Below are positions 1 through 6,345 of a DNA stretch of 15,404 bases, in pieces. The position numbers and the translations under genes are program-made. The notes below the pieces were generated by a model. That model was not told the DNA's origin. It saw only the letters and a program-made list of their open reading frames with translations, and did not search any database. Source of the DNA: an uncultured Lachnospiraceae bacterium (lineage in GTDB: Bacteria; Bacillota_A; Clostridia; Lachnospirales; Lachnospiraceae); assembly GCA_910585855.1 (NCBI GenBank), contig CAJUGZ010000072.1, positions 1-15,404 on the forward strand, given 5' to 3'. Positions within the stretch are counted from its first letter, which is position 1. Every line of letters begins with the position of its first letter.

Positions 1-103
1 TTCTGGCAGAAGTCAAGAACTTCTAACTTTTTTCCAAAGTCACTGCAGTCTGCCTGAAGGGTTCGCATCTGGCTGTTTCTTGATTCCGGGAAAAATAAAA
101 AAA
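1..103 (+). repeat. Right end of the structured repeat element (copy E, cut by window start)
   Basis: This is the right-hand part of the roughly 340-base element described at 8152-8492. Its first 83 bases match, with a few differences near 54-61, the right end of copy B read on the other strand (767 down to about 685). The shared block ends in the family terminus TTCGCATCTGGCTGTTTCTTG-like sequence at 62-82. Similarity continues weakly into an A-rich tail to about 103 (CCGG followed by A-runs). The left part lies outside the window. Copies E and B therefore face each other across the spacer 104-667. Confidence 0.85.
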
Positions 104-667
104 GAAGGACATCCAAGTGCATACATTAGAAAAGAGGTTTGCAAGTTGTGTTCGTGATTTTTCAAAGTTTGTGACAGTTATTCTATTCAATTAAAGAACG
201 TTTCACAATCCAATGTTTTGGTAAAACAGGAAAGAGGTGTTTTTTTGAATTTATAATCCTCATTGTTGTTTGTGAATTTTGTCTTTTTTCTTTTTGTTCT
301 GATTCTACTAACTTACGTAAAATATTATCCAGTATGGTCACACCATTTTTATCTGGGGTGTTCAATTATTATAATGATAATATATATTTTGCCTCTTTGG
401 AAAATCTTGCGAAAGAGTATGTCAAGAACATCTCTCTTTCCATAAATACAAGATGGCGCAAAGATATCATAGGTATTGTAAATGAAAGGGTGTGTTATTT
501 TTTCTATTAAATTTTTTTGTTTTCGTACTTGTTCAAACAGTTTTTAGCTAACGTTACTTAGATCCATCTTTCTCATTTCGATAAGCTCCTTTACTTTTTT
601 ATAATAATTTTTTTCAAGAATGTCTGGATACAAAACAGGTTCTTAGAAACGTTTCGCTATCATTCTT
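104..667. other. AT-rich intergenic spacer, no supported gene
   Basis: This stretch is very T-rich on the + strand and lies between two inward-facing copies of the repeat. The only notable frame is a 60-codon hydrophobic reading frame at 263-445. It would start on TTG, has no Shine-Dalgarno sequence, and its hydrophobic composition follows from T-rich DNA, so I do not call it a gene. I see no RNA gene or clear terminator here. Confidence 0.6.
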
Positions 668-1024
668 TTTTGTCTTTTCCGGGCTCAAGAAACAGCCAGA
701 TGCGAACCCCCTAAGCAGACTGCAGTGACTTTGGAAAAAAGTTAGAAGTTCTTGACTTCTGCCAGAAAACTTAAGATTTTTTGCATATCCTGCTTCTATG
801 CAGGGTATGCAAAAAAAGGGGCGTGTTTAGCCCGTATGAAAGAGAAGCTGTTTTGTTGTGCGGGTTGTATCTTTTGGTATGACTGTAAAGTTTTGGCTGT
901 CATAAGGGCGAATTGCGCCCCGGTCTGTCCGGTTGGATGCGCTATGATGCAGAAGTCTTAGAACTTCTTGCTTTTTGGAAACCGGAACAGCAGGATGCTT
1001 AGGGGGTTCGCATCTGGCGTCCCC
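668..1024 (-). repeat. Complete structured repeat element, reverse orientation (copy B)
   Basis: This is a full-length copy on the minus strand. Its closing inverted repeat is 696-723 against 990-1017, 28 positions with 26 paired. It contains the conserved core: the minus-strand forms of GGGGCGCAATTCGCCC (about 905-920) and CGGGCTAAACACGCCCC (about 817-833), then a T-run. A hairpin at 781-812 has a 13-position stem with 12 pairs and a single C-A mismatch. An internal stem pairs 830-839 with 900-909, 9 of 10 positions. The 70-residue reading frame at 752-961 lies inside the repeat and is not a gene. The element ends about 35 bases before the putative promoter of the chemoreceptor gene. Confidence 0.88.
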
Positions 1025-1059
1025 ATTTGAAGCAAATTTTATAAATATTTCGTAAAAAC

Positions 1060-1088
1060 TTGAAATATTTTGTAAATTATGCTAAGAT
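1060..1088 (+). promoter_or_regulatory. Possible sigma-A-type promoter for the leader ORF and chemoreceptor
   Basis: TTGAAA at 1060-1065 and TAAGAT at 1083-1088 are separated by 17 bases in a very AT-rich region. The -10 box has two differences from consensus. No flagellar sigma-D (GCCGATAA-like) box was seen. An 8-base inverted repeat, TTTTACAT (1109-1116) against ATGTAAAA (1131-1138), lies in the leader. This is a low-confidence call. Confidence 0.35.
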
Positions 1089-1160
1089 TAAAACGAATAG
1101 TAAAAATATTTTACATGATATTTTATAAAAATGTAAAAAAAGCAGAGCAGAAAGGAGGAA

Positions 1161-1223
1161 ATGTGCAAAGTTCAGTATTTGAAATTATGTAGTAGGGGAT
1201 GCTTTTCTTGTGCACACAAATAA
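1161..1223 (+). CDS. Putative 20-residue Cys-containing leader peptide upstream of the chemoreceptor
   Basis: A near-ideal Shine-Dalgarno sequence, AAAGGAGG at about 1151-1158, stands directly before ATG 1161. That ATG opens a 20-codon frame ending with TAA at 1221-1223. The stop is followed by GAT and then the chemoreceptor ATG at 1227, in the same frame. The large gene has no comparable binding site of its own, so ribosomes that load here could reinitiate three bases downstream. The peptide has cysteines at 2, 10, 14 and 17 and ends CSRGCFSCAHK. It could be a translated leader that couples or attenuates receptor expression. It could also be an extended receptor N-terminus broken by a stop mutation. 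I do not recognise the peptide. Confidence 0.5.
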   Translation: MCKVQYLKLCSRGCFSCAHK

Positions 1224-1226
1224 GAT

Positions 1227-3272
1227 ATGAAAGGGTTAAGAGGAATACGGGTAAAGTTAATTGCTTACTTTGTTTTTGCCATTGCGGTGACAGTAGTGAT
1301 TTGTGCGTTTCTGACTTCGAGAAATACGAATAATATTTTAATTTCGAATATTCGGCTGACCAGTTCTCAGACGCTGCAGGAAACATTAAAAGGGTTTCAG
1401 ATTTATTTAAAGACGTTGAGTGAACCGGTGGATTTGCTGACTAGAAAGCAGGAAGTGAAACATTTTGAGGATGAGGGAACGATTGAGGGAAATACGACGG
1501 CGATACAGGATTCCTTAGTGGCTTCTCTTCGGGTAACGAATGGTTCGGTTCGCTGTTATTATACGACAAAAACGGGTTATCTTGTCAATGCTTACTTAGT
1601 AGAGGAAGAGGGGAAAGTAAAGGGAAAGAAGGAATTTTTTGAAGGACAGAATGATACGAAAAAGGACTGGTATACCGGGGCAATAGGACTGAAAAGCAGA
1701 AAAGGGATTTTTGCTTATTTTTCAGAGCCTTATATAGATGCAAACGGAGAAAAAATATTTACTGTTGCACAGGAGATTAAGGATACGGATGGCAATAATT
1801 ATGGGGCAGTGGCAATGGATATATCTTATGATACTTTGGCGGAGTATGTGCAGGAGATTTCTATTTTAAATACAGGATTTGCTCTTTTGGTGAATGGAAA
1901 TGGGGATATTTTGGTGGACAATGAGAGGAATCGCTATGCAAGCGGCAGTGTAGCACAGCTTGCTTTTTGGTCAAAATTTCAGGCAGATCCGACTTTGGTA
2001 AATTATGAGATGGAGATCGATCATGAATTGATTGAGGTAACAGCAGTGACAGATGAGATTAGCGGCTGGACTATTTTAGGGTTTGTCGGAGAAGAGGAGA
2101 ATGCAGATAATTTAAAGAAGGTTCAGGTTACGGCTATTATTGGCGGAGGAATGGGTTCTGTGGCAGGGATTGTGATTGCTTTGATAGTTGCTGTAACGCT
2201 TTCTAATGAAATTTTGAAGATTCAGAGGGTGACAAAGAAGGTTGCCGAAGGAGATTTTACACAGAATATGACAGTAAAACGCCGGGATGAATTGGGAGAT
2301 TTAGAATCTTATTTTAATGGAATGATTCAGCAAGTGGCTTCTTTAATGCGGGAGGTGCGGACAAAATCGGATACTATTCTTGGAGTAGCAGCCAATATTG
2401 CCTCTATGACAGAAGAAACGAAACGGACAACGGGACAGGTTTCAGATTCTATTCAAAATGTTTCGGATGGTGCTAGTGCACAGGCGGTCAGCACACAGGA
2501 GGCAAGTGAGGAAGTGGAGAAGCTGGCAAAAAGTTTGGAAGAAACAAAGGATTATGTGGATGGAATTGATCAGATGTCAGTGGATACCAGCCGTTTGAGT
2601 TCTCATGGAATGGATGTGGTAGAAGATTTGATTGTTCGTACAGAACAGACAAGAGAGAAATCGAAGATTTCTATGGATGTAATGGATGAAATGTTAGAAA
2701 GTATTCATAAGATTAATTATATTTCGGATGTAATTGCTGGTATTACTTCACAGACAAATCTGCTATCCTTAAATGCCAGCATTGAAGCAGCAAGGGCAGG
2801 AGAAGCAGGACGGGGATTTGCAGTTGTAGCAGATGAGATTCGGCAGCTTGCCGATCAGTCAAAGGCATCGACAGATGAGATTAAGAGTATTGTAGGTGAG
2901 ATTTCAACAAAGTCAAAAGTAATGGAACAGAGCATGACGGAGAGCAGCGAGATTTTGGCAGAGCAGGATAAGGCAATTCAGGCAACAAAAGAGTTATTTC
3001 ATCAGATTTCCGGATCGATTGCAAATTTAATCAATGCATTGGAAAATATTTTAGAGTTAAATAATCAGATGGTTCAAAATAAAGATGAAGTAGTAAGCAG
3101 GATGGATGATATTGTAGCAGTATCGGAAGAATCGGCGGCTACTGCAGAGCAGGTATCTAATTTTGCAGAACGAGTAAGCGGAACAATGGGAGATATGGCT
3201 TCCTATGCAGTAAATTTAAATGAGATTGCCAGTGAATTAGAAGAAACAATTAAGAAATTCCGTCTGGTATAA
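1227..3272 (+). CDS. Methyl-accepting chemotaxis protein with extracellular Cache-type sensor
   Basis: This is a 681-residue inner-membrane chemoreceptor that senses an external ligand and controls CheA/CheW signalling to the flagellar motor. TM1 is at about residues 10-30. A roughly 265-residue extracellular region (35-298) contains double-Cache-like features such as WYTGAI, FSEPYIDANG and VAMDISYDTL. TM2 is at about 302-325, a HAMP linker follows to about 378, and the rest is a long cytoplasmic coiled coil. The signalling tip (about 509-540) carries the hallmark NLLSLNASIEAARAGEAGRG and FAVVADEIRQLA. There is no C-terminal CheR-binding NWETF-type pentapeptide, as in most Firmicutes receptors. 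The ligand cannot be told from sequence. The ATG start is judged from the membrane anchor. It has no good ribosome binding site and may depend on the leader ORF ending 3 bases upstream. Confidence 0.95.
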   Translation: MKGLRGIRVKLIAYFVFAIAVTVVICAFLTSRNTNNILISNIRLTSSQTLQETLKGFQIYLKTLSEPVDLLTRKQEVKHFEDEGTIEGNTTAIQDSLVASLRVTNGSVRCYYTTKTGYLVNAYLVEEEGKVKGKKEFFEGQNDTKKDWYTGAIGLKSRKGIFAYFSEPYIDANGEKIFTVAQEIKDTDGNNYGAVAMDISYDTLAEYVQEISILNTGFALLVNGNGDILVDNERNRYASGSVAQLAFWSKFQADPTLVNYEMEIDHELIEVTAVTDEISGWTILGFVGEEENADNLKKVQVTAIIGGGMGSVAGIVIALIVAVTLSNEILKIQRVTKKVAEGDFTQNMTVKRRDELGDLESYFNGMIQQVASLMREVRTKSDTILGVAANIASMTEETKRTTGQVSDSIQNVSDGASAQAVSTQEASEEVEKLAKSLEETKDYVDGIDQMSVDTSRLSSHGMDVVEDLIVRTEQTREKSKISMDVMDEMLESIHKINYISDVIAGITSQTNLLSLNASIEAARAGEAGRGFAVVADEIRQLADQSKASTDEIKSIVGEISTKSKVMEQSMTESSEILAEQDKAIQATKELFHQISGSIANLINALENILELNNQMVQNKDEVVSRMDDIVAVSEESAATAEQVSNFAERVSGTMGDMASYAVNLNEIASELEETIKKFRLV

Positions 3273-3280
3273 AAAGAGAT

Positions 3281-3309
3281 CTTGCATTTTTTTTAAATTT
3301 TGGTATGAT
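3281..3309 (+). promoter_or_regulatory. Promoter of the manganese riboswitch-mntP transcript
   Basis: TTGCAT (3281-3286), a 17-base spacer and TATGAT (3304-3309) form a good sigma-A-type promoter. It begins 8 bases after the chemoreceptor stop codon. Transcription would start near 3316, just ahead of the riboswitch, so mntP has its own promoter. Confidence 0.65.
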
Positions 3310-3330
3310 AAAAGAGAAATTTTAATCAAT

Positions 3331-3430
3331 AAGTATAGATAAGGGAGTAGTTAGCACGTATTAGGTGTAGCGATGTCAACATACTGGTAAGGGATTATCT
3401 GGCATTGTTTTGAATAATGAGACTTATCTG
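3331..3430 (+). ncRNA. yybP-ykoY manganese riboswitch aptamer
   Basis: The sequence contains the family signature AAGGGAGTAG (3341-3350) and GTCAACATACT (about 3375-3385). The closing stem pairs GATAAG (3338-3343) with CTTATC (3423-3428). The yybP-ykoY family binds Mn2+ and commonly controls manganese exporters, and the gene downstream is mntP. The 3' strand of the closing stem is also the 5' arm of the terminator at 3421-3460. The two folds therefore exclude each other, which gives a transcription-ON switch: Mn2+ stabilises the aptamer, blocks the terminator and lets mntP be made. The mutual exclusion is visible in the sequence; the ligand is assigned from family knowledge. Confidence 0.9.
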
Positions 3431-3470
3431 TGTTCTGCAGGTGCAGTGTACAGATAAGTCTTATTTTTTT
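3421..3470 (+). terminator. Riboswitch-controlled intrinsic terminator before mntP
   Basis: GACTTATCTGT (3421-3431) pairs perfectly with ACAGATAAGTC (3450-3460), followed by TTATTTTTTT (3461-3470). Its 5' arm is shared with the riboswitch closing stem, so it should form when Mn2+ is low. Confidence 0.88.
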
Positions 3471-3521
3471 ATATTACTTTTTATTTTAAACAGCAGATTT
3501 TTCTGCAGATAGGAGGAAATC

Positions 3522-4082
3522 ATGAGTGTTTTGGAATTTTTTATGATTGCAGTGGGATTGTCTATGGATGCATTTGCAGTAGCAATTTGTAAGGGGTTGT
3601 CTTTGCCCAAAATAAGATGGAAATATGCTTGGATAACTGGAATTTATTTCGGCGGATTTCAGGCTGGTATGCCCTTTTTGGGATATTTGCTTGGAGTACG
3701 TTTTCAGAATCTAATAAGCAGTGTGGATCATTGGATTGCTTTTTTTCTTTTGGGGATAATAGGCGGAAATATGATTTTGGAATCACGAAAGGAAGCAGAG
3801 AAACTAGATATTTCTTTTGGTGTTATGACAATGCTTCCTTTAGCAGTAGCAACCAGTATTGATGCTTTGGCAGTTGGAGTAAGTTTTGCATTTCTTCAGG
3901 TAGATATTTTACCGGCAGTTTGTTTGATTGGTGGGGTGACGTTTTTGTTTTCTTTGGCAGGGATATGGATTGGGCATATATTTGGAGCGAAATACAAGGC
4001 ACGGGCAGAGATTGCCGGAGGAATTATTTTGATTTTGATGGGGGGAAAGATTTTATTGGAACATTTAGGAATATTGGGATGA
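3522..4082 (+). CDS. mntP: Manganese efflux pump MntP
   Basis: This 186-residue polytopic membrane protein exports Mn2+ to prevent manganese toxicity. It is almost entirely hydrophobic, compatible with six membrane helices. It shows the two internally repeated family motifs: SMDAFAVAICKG (residues 14-25, acidic residue D16) and TSIDALAVGV (111-120, D114). The length is usual for MntP. AGGAGG about 6 bases before ATG supports the start. The riboswitch directly upstream agrees with the function. The stop codon overlaps the first bases of repeat copy D, so the element inserted or was retained exactly at the gene end. The gene appears to be transcribed alone. Confidence 0.95.
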   Translation: MSVLEFFMIAVGLSMDAFAVAICKGLSLPKIRWKYAWITGIYFGGFQAGMPFLGYLLGVRFQNLISSVDHWIAFFLLGIIGGNMILESRKEAEKLDISFGVMTMLPLAVATSIDALAVGVSFAFLQVDILPAVCLIGGVTFLFSLAGIWIGHIFGAKYKARAEIAGGIILILMGGKILLEHLGILG

Positions 4083-4199
4083 GGACGCCAGATGCGAAAA
4101 CCCTAGGCAGACTGCTGTTCCGGTTTCCAAAAAGTCACTGCAGCCTGCCTAGGATTTTCGCATCTGGCTGTTTCTTGGCTTTTGAACAGAAAAAATAAA
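4081..4199 (+). repeat. Internally deleted copy of the structured repeat (copy D)
   Basis: Both termini of the family are present but about 240 internal bases are missing. The closing stem is 4088-4115 against 4140-4167, 28 positions with 26 paired. The loop joins the family left sequence CCGGTTTCCAAAAAG to the right sequence TCACTGCAG. The conserved core with its GC-rich hairpins and T-run is gone. A weak A-rich tail like those of copies E and B continues to about 4199. It starts at the mntP stop codon and could act as a 3' hairpin for that mRNA, but it has no adjacent T-run. Confidence 0.88.
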
Positions 4200-4309
4200 G
4201 TAGCGGATATATAGTTTTTTATTATTGTTTTTATTTGTAATAAGTGAGTATATTTGTTATGATTACTGTAGTGTGCTTTGTTTTTCTGGCAGGGATATGT
4301 AGCTAAAAT

Positions 4310-4372
4310 TTGAAGGGAGGTCTGTGCAGGGTTATCATTTCCCGTCGGCACTTAGATGTTGTGTTTTTCAAA
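4310..4372 (-). repeat. Partial copy of the second hairpin sequence (copy H)
   Basis: Read on the minus strand, this segment matches the centre of the hairpin at 13921-14042. The block AAGTGCCGACGGGAAATGAT is identical, followed by A/G-ACCCTGCA and then by related ACCTCC/ATCTCC and TTC bases. Here GTGC and GCAC flank a GGG/CCC mini-hairpin. The long outer stem seen at the other site is not preserved because the left arm is a T-run. It lies about 55 bases upstream of the hydrogenase promoter. Function unknown. Confidence 0.7.
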
Positions 4373-4426
4373 AAAATAATTTATGCAATTTAACGAAAAC
4401 CTAGTGGTAGATTATCGAAAAAATGC

Positions 4427-4455
4427 TTGGCTTTTTCGTCTTTTTGTTGTAAAAT
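4427..4455 (+). promoter_or_regulatory. Promoter of the hydrogenase operon
   Basis: TTGGCT (4427-4432), a 17-base spacer and TAAAAT (4450-4455) give a good sigma-A-type match about 55 bases before the first start codon. The remaining bases of the 4083-4512 gap hold only the two repeats described above. I see no clear redox-responsive (Rex) operator. Confidence 0.6.
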
Positions 4456-4512
4456 AAAGAAGGAATTATTTTATTTATGGTAAAAAATTACAGAAGGAGA
4501 ATGAGGTAGAAG

Positions 4513-6345
4513 ATGAGCAGATTAGAGATTTCAACTCCAAATAAGGCTCAGGTTGTAGTAGAAGGGCTTTATAAGGACTTAGAACGAAGAATTGAAGCAA
4601 GTCCGCCCGGGCTATGTCCAGTGGATATGTCACGGGCATTTCTGGTGCTTTGTCATGCACAAACCTGTGGGAAGTGTGTGCCTTGCCGGGTTGGTTTAGG
4701 ACAGTTAAACAATATGCTGACCGATGTATTAGACGGAAATGCTACGATGGATACGATTGAGTTAATTGAGGAAACTGCATTTGCGATTATGCATTCTGCT
4801 GATTGTGCGATTGGATATGAAGCGGCAAGTATGGTCTATAAGGGAGTAATTGGTTTTCGGGAGGACTATGAAGTACATATTCGGGAAGGAAGATGTACTT
4901 GTACATATAACCAGCCAGTGCCTTGTACTTCACTCTGTCCGGCAGAGGTAGATATTCCGGGGTATATTGCATTGGTTCGGGAAGGACGGTATCAGGATGC
5001 CATTCGTTTGATTCGGAAGGATAATCCGTTTCCGACTACCTGCGGATTTATTTGTGAACATCCTTGTGAGGCAAGATGCCGCAGAAATATGGTAGATGAT
5101 TCGATTAATATTCGGGGGTTAAAGCGGTTGGCGGCTGATTTGGCAGGAAAAGTTTCACCGCCGCCATGTGCGCCTTCTACCGGAAAGCGTGTGGCTGTAG
5201 TAGGAGGAGGACCTTGCGGGCTGAGTGCGGCTTATTATCTTCAGCTTATGGGGCATCAGGTAACAGTATTTGAGATGCTGCCGAAACTTGGTGGGATGCT
5301 TCGCTATGGAATACCGAATTATCGGCTGCCAAAGGATCGCTTGGAGGAAGATATTGCAGCAATTTTGGAAACCGGAGTAGAAGTAAAGTATGGACTGCGG
5401 ATTGGATCGGATATTACAATTCAAAGGCTGCGTGAGGAGTACGATGCAGTACTAATTGCGATTGGAGCCAGTACAGATAAAAAGTTGGGAATTAAAAATG
5501 ATGATGCCAAAGGAATTATCAGTGCAGTACATTTCCTTCGTACAACTGGAATGGGTGAAACGGTGGATTTGAGCGGGCAGGAAACGATTATTATCGGCGG
5601 CGGAAATGTATCTATGGATGCAGCCCGTACAGCGGTGCGGATGGGAGCAAAGAAGGTAAGTATTGTATACCGCAGACGGGTAGTGGATATGACGGCACTT
5701 CCTTCTGAGATTGAAGGAGCGATTGCAGAGGGAGTGGAAGTTCAGGTATTAAAAGCACCAGTGCGGATTGAAGTGGACGAGTCAGATCATGTAACCGGAC
5801 TTTGGGTACAGCCGCAGATGGTAAGTACGATTCGAGACGGCAGAGCCAGTGTAAAACCAACCGGGGAAGCGGATGTTTTGATTCCATGTGACAGCATTAT
5901 TGTGGCAATCGGACAGGATATTGAATATCATCACTTTGAGGAAGCAGGAGTATCAGTAACCAGAGGAAGAATCAATGCGGAAAACTACGGCGGATTTGAC
6001 AATATTCCGGGAGTATTTGCTGGAGGAGATTGTGCAACCGGTCCGGCTACGGTAATTAAGGCGATTAGTCAGGCAAAAGTAGTGGCAGCTAATATTGATG
6101 AATATTTAGGATTCCACCATGAGATTTCCTGTGATGTAGTGATTCCAAAGGCAAGCCTTGCCGATCGGACGCCTTGCGGAAGAGTCAATATGACGGAGCG
6201 GGAAGCCTGTGAACGGGTGAAGGATTTTGAAGGATGCGAGTATGGTATGACGGAACAGGAAGGAAAACAGGAGGCCTCTCGTTGTCTTCGTTGTGATCAC
6301 TTCGGTTATGGTGTGTTTAAGGGAGGCAGAGAAACGATATGGTAA
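4513..6345 (+). CDS. NuoF-tail/GltD-like Fe-S flavoprotein, predicted NAD(P)H partner of the hydrogenase
   Basis: This 610-residue cytoplasmic protein is predicted to pass electrons between NAD(P)H and the adjacent hydrogenase. Residues 1-125 match only the C-terminal [4Fe-4S] segment of NuoF (C52, C55, C58 and C98). The NuoF FMN/NADH Rossmann part is absent. Residues 128-190 hold a GltD-type N-terminal Fe-S domain (C128, C130, C138, C142, then C177, C181, C185, C189). An FAD-binding Rossmann fold begins near 226 (VAVVGGGPCGLSAAYYL), and an NAD(P)-binding one near 358 (IIIGGGNVSMDAARTA). The FAD-closing motif GVFAGGDCATGP is at about 500-511. An extra CxxC sits at 591-594. The fold is that of the glutamate synthase small subunit/NfnB family, but no large glutamate synthase subunit is in the window. 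Its last 7 bases overlap hydA. The ATG start follows GAAGGAG and GAGGT elements. Cofactor preference (NADH or NADPH) cannot be read safely. Confidence 0.88.
   Translation: MSRLEISTPNKAQVVVEGLYKDLERRIEASPPGLCPVDMSRAFLVLCHAQTCGKCVPCRVGLGQLNNMLTDVLDGNATMDTIELIEETAFAIMHSADCAIGYEAASMVYKGVIGFREDYEVHIREGRCTCTYNQPVPCTSLCPAEVDIPGYIALVREGRYQDAIRLIRKDNPFPTTCGFICEHPCEARCRRNMVDDSINIRGLKRLAADLAGKVSPPPCAPSTGKRVAVVGGGPCGLSAAYYLQLMGHQVTVFEMLPKLGGMLRYGIPNYRLPKDRLEEDIAAILETGVEVKYGLRIGSDITIQRLREEYDAVLIAIGASTDKKLGIKNDDAKGIISAVHFLRTTGMGETVDLSGQETIIIGGGNVSMDAARTAVRMGAKKVSIVYRRRVVDMTALPSEIEGAIAEGVEVQVLKAPVRIEVDESDHVTGLWVQPQMVSTIRDGRASVKPTGEADVLIPCDSIIVAIGQDIEYHHFEEAGVSVTRGRINAENYGGFDNIPGVFAGGDCATGPATVIKAISQAKVVAANIDEYLGFHHEISCDVVIPKASLADRTPCGRVNMTEREACERVKDFEGCEYGMTEQEGKQEASRCLRCDHFGYGVFKGGRETIW

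Noticed and set aside
263..445. 60-residue hydrophobic + strand reading frame in the spacer
   Set aside because: TTG start, no ribosome binding site, and a composition expected from T-rich DNA; no recognisable domain.
752..961. 70-residue Cys-rich + strand frame
   Set aside because: It lies entirely within repeat copy B and spans its paired stems; the corresponding frame is not maintained in copies A and C.
4501..4509. Two-codon ATG AGG TAG frame before the hydrogenase operon
   Set aside because: The Shine-Dalgarno sequence is too close to this ATG; it is more likely part of the leader of the gene at 4513.
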